DNA from: Brevundimonas bullata
Lineage (GTDB): Bacteria; Pseudomonadota; Alphaproteobacteria; Caulobacterales; Caulobacteraceae
Assembly (NCBI RefSeq): GCF_003350205.1
Contig: NZ_QLLC01000004.1
Span: 1-64,000, forward strand
Direction of reading: 5' to 3'
Length of the DNA stretch: 64,000 nucleotides
Shown: in pieces, positions 61,712 to 64,000 of the stretch
Layout: each line of letters starts with the position of its first letter
Position numbering within the stretch: position 1 is the stretch's first letter
Position numbers and translations under genes: made by a program
Notes under the pieces: model-generated
The model's database searches: none
The model's input: only the letters and a program-made list of their open reading frames with translations
What the model was told of the DNA's origin: nothing

Positions 61712-63124
61712 ATGACCAGACTTCCCCGTGTCGCAACCCGCGTCCTTGTCTCCGCCACGGCTGCCTTGGCGGTGCTGGCGGCGGCCGGCTCAGCCTCGGC
61801 CCAGAGCCTGATCCGGGATACCGAGATCGAAGGCATCATCCATGAGTGGTCCGAGCCGGTCTTCGTCGCCATGGGACTGGACCCGACCGAGGTCGAGATC
61901 CTGCTGGTCAACGATCAGGACCTGAACGCCTTCGCCACGCGCGGGCGGATCATGGGGCTGAACACCGGCCTGATCCTGCAGACCAAGACCCCCAACCAGC
62001 TTCTCGGCGTGATCGCCCACGAGGCCGGCCACATCAAGAACCGCCACACCCTGCGCGACGGGGCCCAGAACGCCGGCATGCAGCCGATGATCATGACTAT
62101 GGCCCTGGGCGCCCTGGCCGCGATCGCGGGGGCGCCGGACGCGGGCGCGGCGCTTCTGGCCTCCAGCCAGTATTTCGGCACCCTCGGCGCCCTGCGCTAT
62201 ATGCAGAGCCAGGAGGGCGAGGCCGACATCACCGGCGCTCGCGCCCTGGAGCGCGCCGGCGAGTCCGGCAAGGGCATGGTCGAGTTCTTCGAGAACTTCC
62301 GCTCACAGGAAGTCTTCTCGGACCAGCGCCGCTATCCCTATTTCCGCAGCCACCCGCTGTCCTCGGCCCGTATCGAGGCCCTGCGTCGCCCGGTTGAGGC
62401 CGCCTCCCATTACGATCACCGAGACAGCCCCGAGCGGATGGCGCAGCACGCGCTGGTGGTCGCCAAGATCCGCTCCTTCATGGAATCGCCGAACGCAGCG
62501 CTGCGCGACTATCCCTCGTCCGACACCTCCCTGCCCGCCCGCTACGCCCGCGCCATCGCCTGGTATCGCGACGGCCAGACGGACAAGGCCCTGAGCGCCG
62601 TCGACGCCCTGCTGACCGAACAACCCGCCAATCCCTATTTCTGGGAGCTGAAGGGTCAGATCCTGTTCGAGGAAGGCCGTCCGGCCGAGGCCATCGGCGC
62701 TCATCAGAAGGCCGTTGAGCTTAAGCCCGACGCCCCCCTGCTGAAGATCAATCTGGCTCACGCCCTGATCGAGACCAATGACGCCGCCAATCTCGACGTC
62801 GCCATCGATCAGTTGAAGCGCGCCGTCGCGCTGGAGAAGGACAACACCCTGGCCTGGCGCCTGCTGGGACAGGCCTACGCCAGCCAGGGCAAGGAGGGCG
62901 AGGCGCGTCTGGCCTCGGCCGAATACTGGTTCGCCCTGGGCCGCACCGAACAGGCCAACCAGTTCGCCATGCGCGCCCGTGACCTGCTGGACCGAAGCTC
63001 CATCGAATGGCGCCGCGCCACCGACATCGTCTTCTCGTCGGGCGCCTCGCAAAAAGACATCGACGACGCCGAGCGCCGCAACGAAGAGCGCAACAACCGC
63101 GGCGTCATCCTGCCCAACGGCTGA
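61712..63124 (+). CDS. M48 family metalloprotease with TPR repeats (BepA-like), 470 aa
   Basis: A periplasmic zinc protease resembling BepA, which guards outer-membrane protein assembly. A signal peptide ends near GSASAQS. The catalytic HExxH is IAHEAGHIKNRHT, and a conserved acidic metal ligand lies in EGEADITGARALERAG. From about residue 280 on there are TPR-type helices (NPYFWELKGQILFEEGRPAEAIG). The position between RNase E and a DsbA-like protein in the same direction suggests an envelope stress unit with the next gene (33 bp). Confidence 0.92.
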   Translation: MTRLPRVATRVLVSATAALAVLAAAGSASAQSLIRDTEIEGIIHEWSEPVFVAMGLDPTEVEILLVNDQDLNAFATRGRIMGLNTGLILQTKTPNQLLGVIAHEAGHIKNRHTLRDGAQNAGMQPMIMTMALGALAAIAGAPDAGAALLASSQYFGTLGALRYMQSQEGEADITGARALERAGESGKGMVEFFENFRSQEVFSDQRRYPYFRSHPLSSARIEALRRPVEAASHYDHRDSPERMAQHALVVAKIRSFMESPNAALRDYPSSDTSLPARYARAIAWYRDGQTDKALSAVDALLTEQPANPYFWELKGQILFEEGRPAEAIGAHQKAVELKPDAPLLKINLAHALIETNDAANLDVAIDQLKRAVALEKDNTLAWRLLGQAYASQGKEGEARLASAEYWFALGRTEQANQFAMRARDLLDRSSIEWRRATDIVFSSGASQKDIDDAERRNEERNNRGVILPNG

Positions 63125-63157
63125 GGCTGCCCTCAGCCACCGATACCGAGACCCTTC

Positions 63158-63976
63158 ATGATCGACGACGCACGCGCAGACGCCCCCCAGACCTCGCCAC
63201 AGACCCCGGCGCCCGCAGCCCCGAAAGGCAGCCTCCTGTCGTCCCTGTCCGGCAAGACCCTGGCCGGGGCCGCTCTGGCCGTCTCGGTCGTCGCACTGGG
63301 TCTGTCAGCTGCGCCCTACCTGACCGGCGGCGATTTCGGCGGACGGGTGCGCGCCTATCTGGTGGCCAATCCGCAGGTGCTGGACGAGGTTCTGGCCGCG
63401 CGTCAGGCCAATGAGGAGCAATCCCGCGTCGAGACGATCAACGCCGCCGTCAAGGCCAACCCGGCCCTTCTGGCCCCCGACGCGCGCGACCCCAGCTTCG
63501 GTCCCGCCGACGCCAAGGTCACGGTGATCGAGTTCTTCGACTTCCGCTGCCCGGGCTGCAAGGCCGTGGCTCCCGAATTCCGCGCCCTGATGGCCGCCCA
63601 CCCCGAAGTCCGCTTCGTCTTCAAGGACTGGCCGATCCTCGACCGGGGCGACGACGTCACCTCGCAATACGCCGCCCGCGCCGCCCTGGCCGCGCATCAG
63701 CAGGGCAAGTATCTGGAGGTCTACGACGCCCTGATGACCGAACGCGCCCTGGACCGCGCCGCCATCGACGGCATCCTGGCCGCGCACGGCGTGGACCTGA
63801 CCAAGGCCCAGGCGGCGATCGCCTCGCCCGAGATGACCCGCCACGTCACCGACATTCACACGGTCGCCGCCACCCTGGGTCTGCAAGGCACGCCGACCTT
63901 CTTCATCAACGGCAAGGCCAGCGCCAGCATCGAGCCTGCTGTCGTCGCCAAGATGATCGAAGACGCCAAGCGCTAA
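63158..63976 (+). CDS. DsbA-family thioredoxin-like protein, membrane-anchored, 272 aa
   Basis: A disulphide oxidoreductase of the DsbA family. After a hydrophilic N-terminus of about 35 residues there is one hydrophobic segment (AGAALAVSVVALGLSAA) that anchors it in the inner membrane. The CxxC active site is FFDFRCPGCKAVAPEF (Cys-Pro-Gly-Cys), and the cis-proline is in LQGTPTFFING. An N-terminal region (YLVANPQVLDEVLAARQ) is typical of ScsC/Com1-like proteins in alphaproteobacteria. It follows the M48 protease by 33 bp and ends 24 bp before the window end. Confidence 0.93.
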   Translation: MIDDARADAPQTSPQTPAPAAPKGSLLSSLSGKTLAGAALAVSVVALGLSAAPYLTGGDFGGRVRAYLVANPQVLDEVLAARQANEEQSRVETINAAVKANPALLAPDARDPSFGPADAKVTVIEFFDFRCPGCKAVAPEFRALMAAHPEVRFVFKDWPILDRGDDVTSQYAARAALAAHQQGKYLEVYDALMTERALDRAAIDGILAAHGVDLTKAQAAIASPEMTRHVTDIHTVAATLGLQGTPTFFINGKASASIEPAVVAKMIEDAKR

Positions 63977-64000
63977 GTTTCCCTCCCACGCTCGTCACCC

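Overview
The window looks like a chromosomal segment of a stalked, holdfast-forming alphaproteobacterium of the Caulobacteraceae, most likely Brevundimonas or a close relative. The assignment rests on the very GC-rich coding sequence, an hfs-type holdfast polysaccharide locus, an EcfG-family general-stress sigma factor with GGAAC-N16-CGTT promoters, a MucR-type regulator, a TorF-type porin beside amtB, and an RNase E ending in a GWWRR peptide. This is inference from gene content; no database search was run.

Left edge (1-3.3 kb): accessory DNA. It holds a small conserved-looking ORF, an IS5-family insertion sequence with terminal repeats and CTAG flanks but a broken transposase, and a 1.6 kb islet lying between an intact tRNA-Val gene and a 39-bp copy of that tRNA's 3' half. 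The islet encodes two secreted proteins of unknown function and no integrase. 3.3-11.2 kb: the protein quality-control block hup, lon, clpX, clpP and tig, with a HAD phosphatase and a small conserved protein inserted. 11.3-16.3 kb: a compact stress cluster (MBL hydrolase, tail-anchored small protein, proline-rich 51-residue ORF, KGG-repeat protein, fused EgtB-EgtD ergothioneine enzyme, EcfG sigma factor, small histidine-rich protein). Several of its genes carry GGAAC-N16-(C/G)GTT promoters, and a palindromic copy sits between egtBD and the sigma gene.

16.3-21.2 kb: acyl-CoA dehydrogenase, SCP2 protein, TorF porin, AmtB, a MucR-like regulator lacking the zinc ligands, and tRNA-Ser. 21.3-30 kb: the holdfast locus, with five overlapping plus-strand genes (HfsE, HfsF, HfsG, HfsH and an HfsL-like glycosyltransferase), convergent HfsA-HfsB on the minus strand, and a divergent HfsD. 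30-35.5 kb: an outer-membrane barrel protein, a Tat-exported amidohydrolase, a small EF-Tu-like protein, tRNA-Pro, a DUF192 lipoprotein, a double cold-shock protein, and two identical tRNA-Glu genes.

35.6-47.3 kb: recJ, a lipoprotein, PHA synthase, MsrB, argC, rplM-rpsI, a CoA-transferase, an MBL protein and a serine hydrolase, with dispersed palindromic repeats in the gaps. 47.3-55.3 kb: the conserved minus-strand block rpoZ, spoT/rsh, LOG protein, pyrE, pdxJ, acpS, lepB, rnc, era. 55.4-64 kb: folK divergent from a NYN nuclease plus a uracil-DNA glycosylase, an N-acetylmuramoyl-L-alanine amidase divergent from RNase E with a long structured leader, then an M48/TPR protease and a DsbA-like protein. 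No CRISPR array, rRNA operon, toxin-antitoxin pair or complete prophage was seen.
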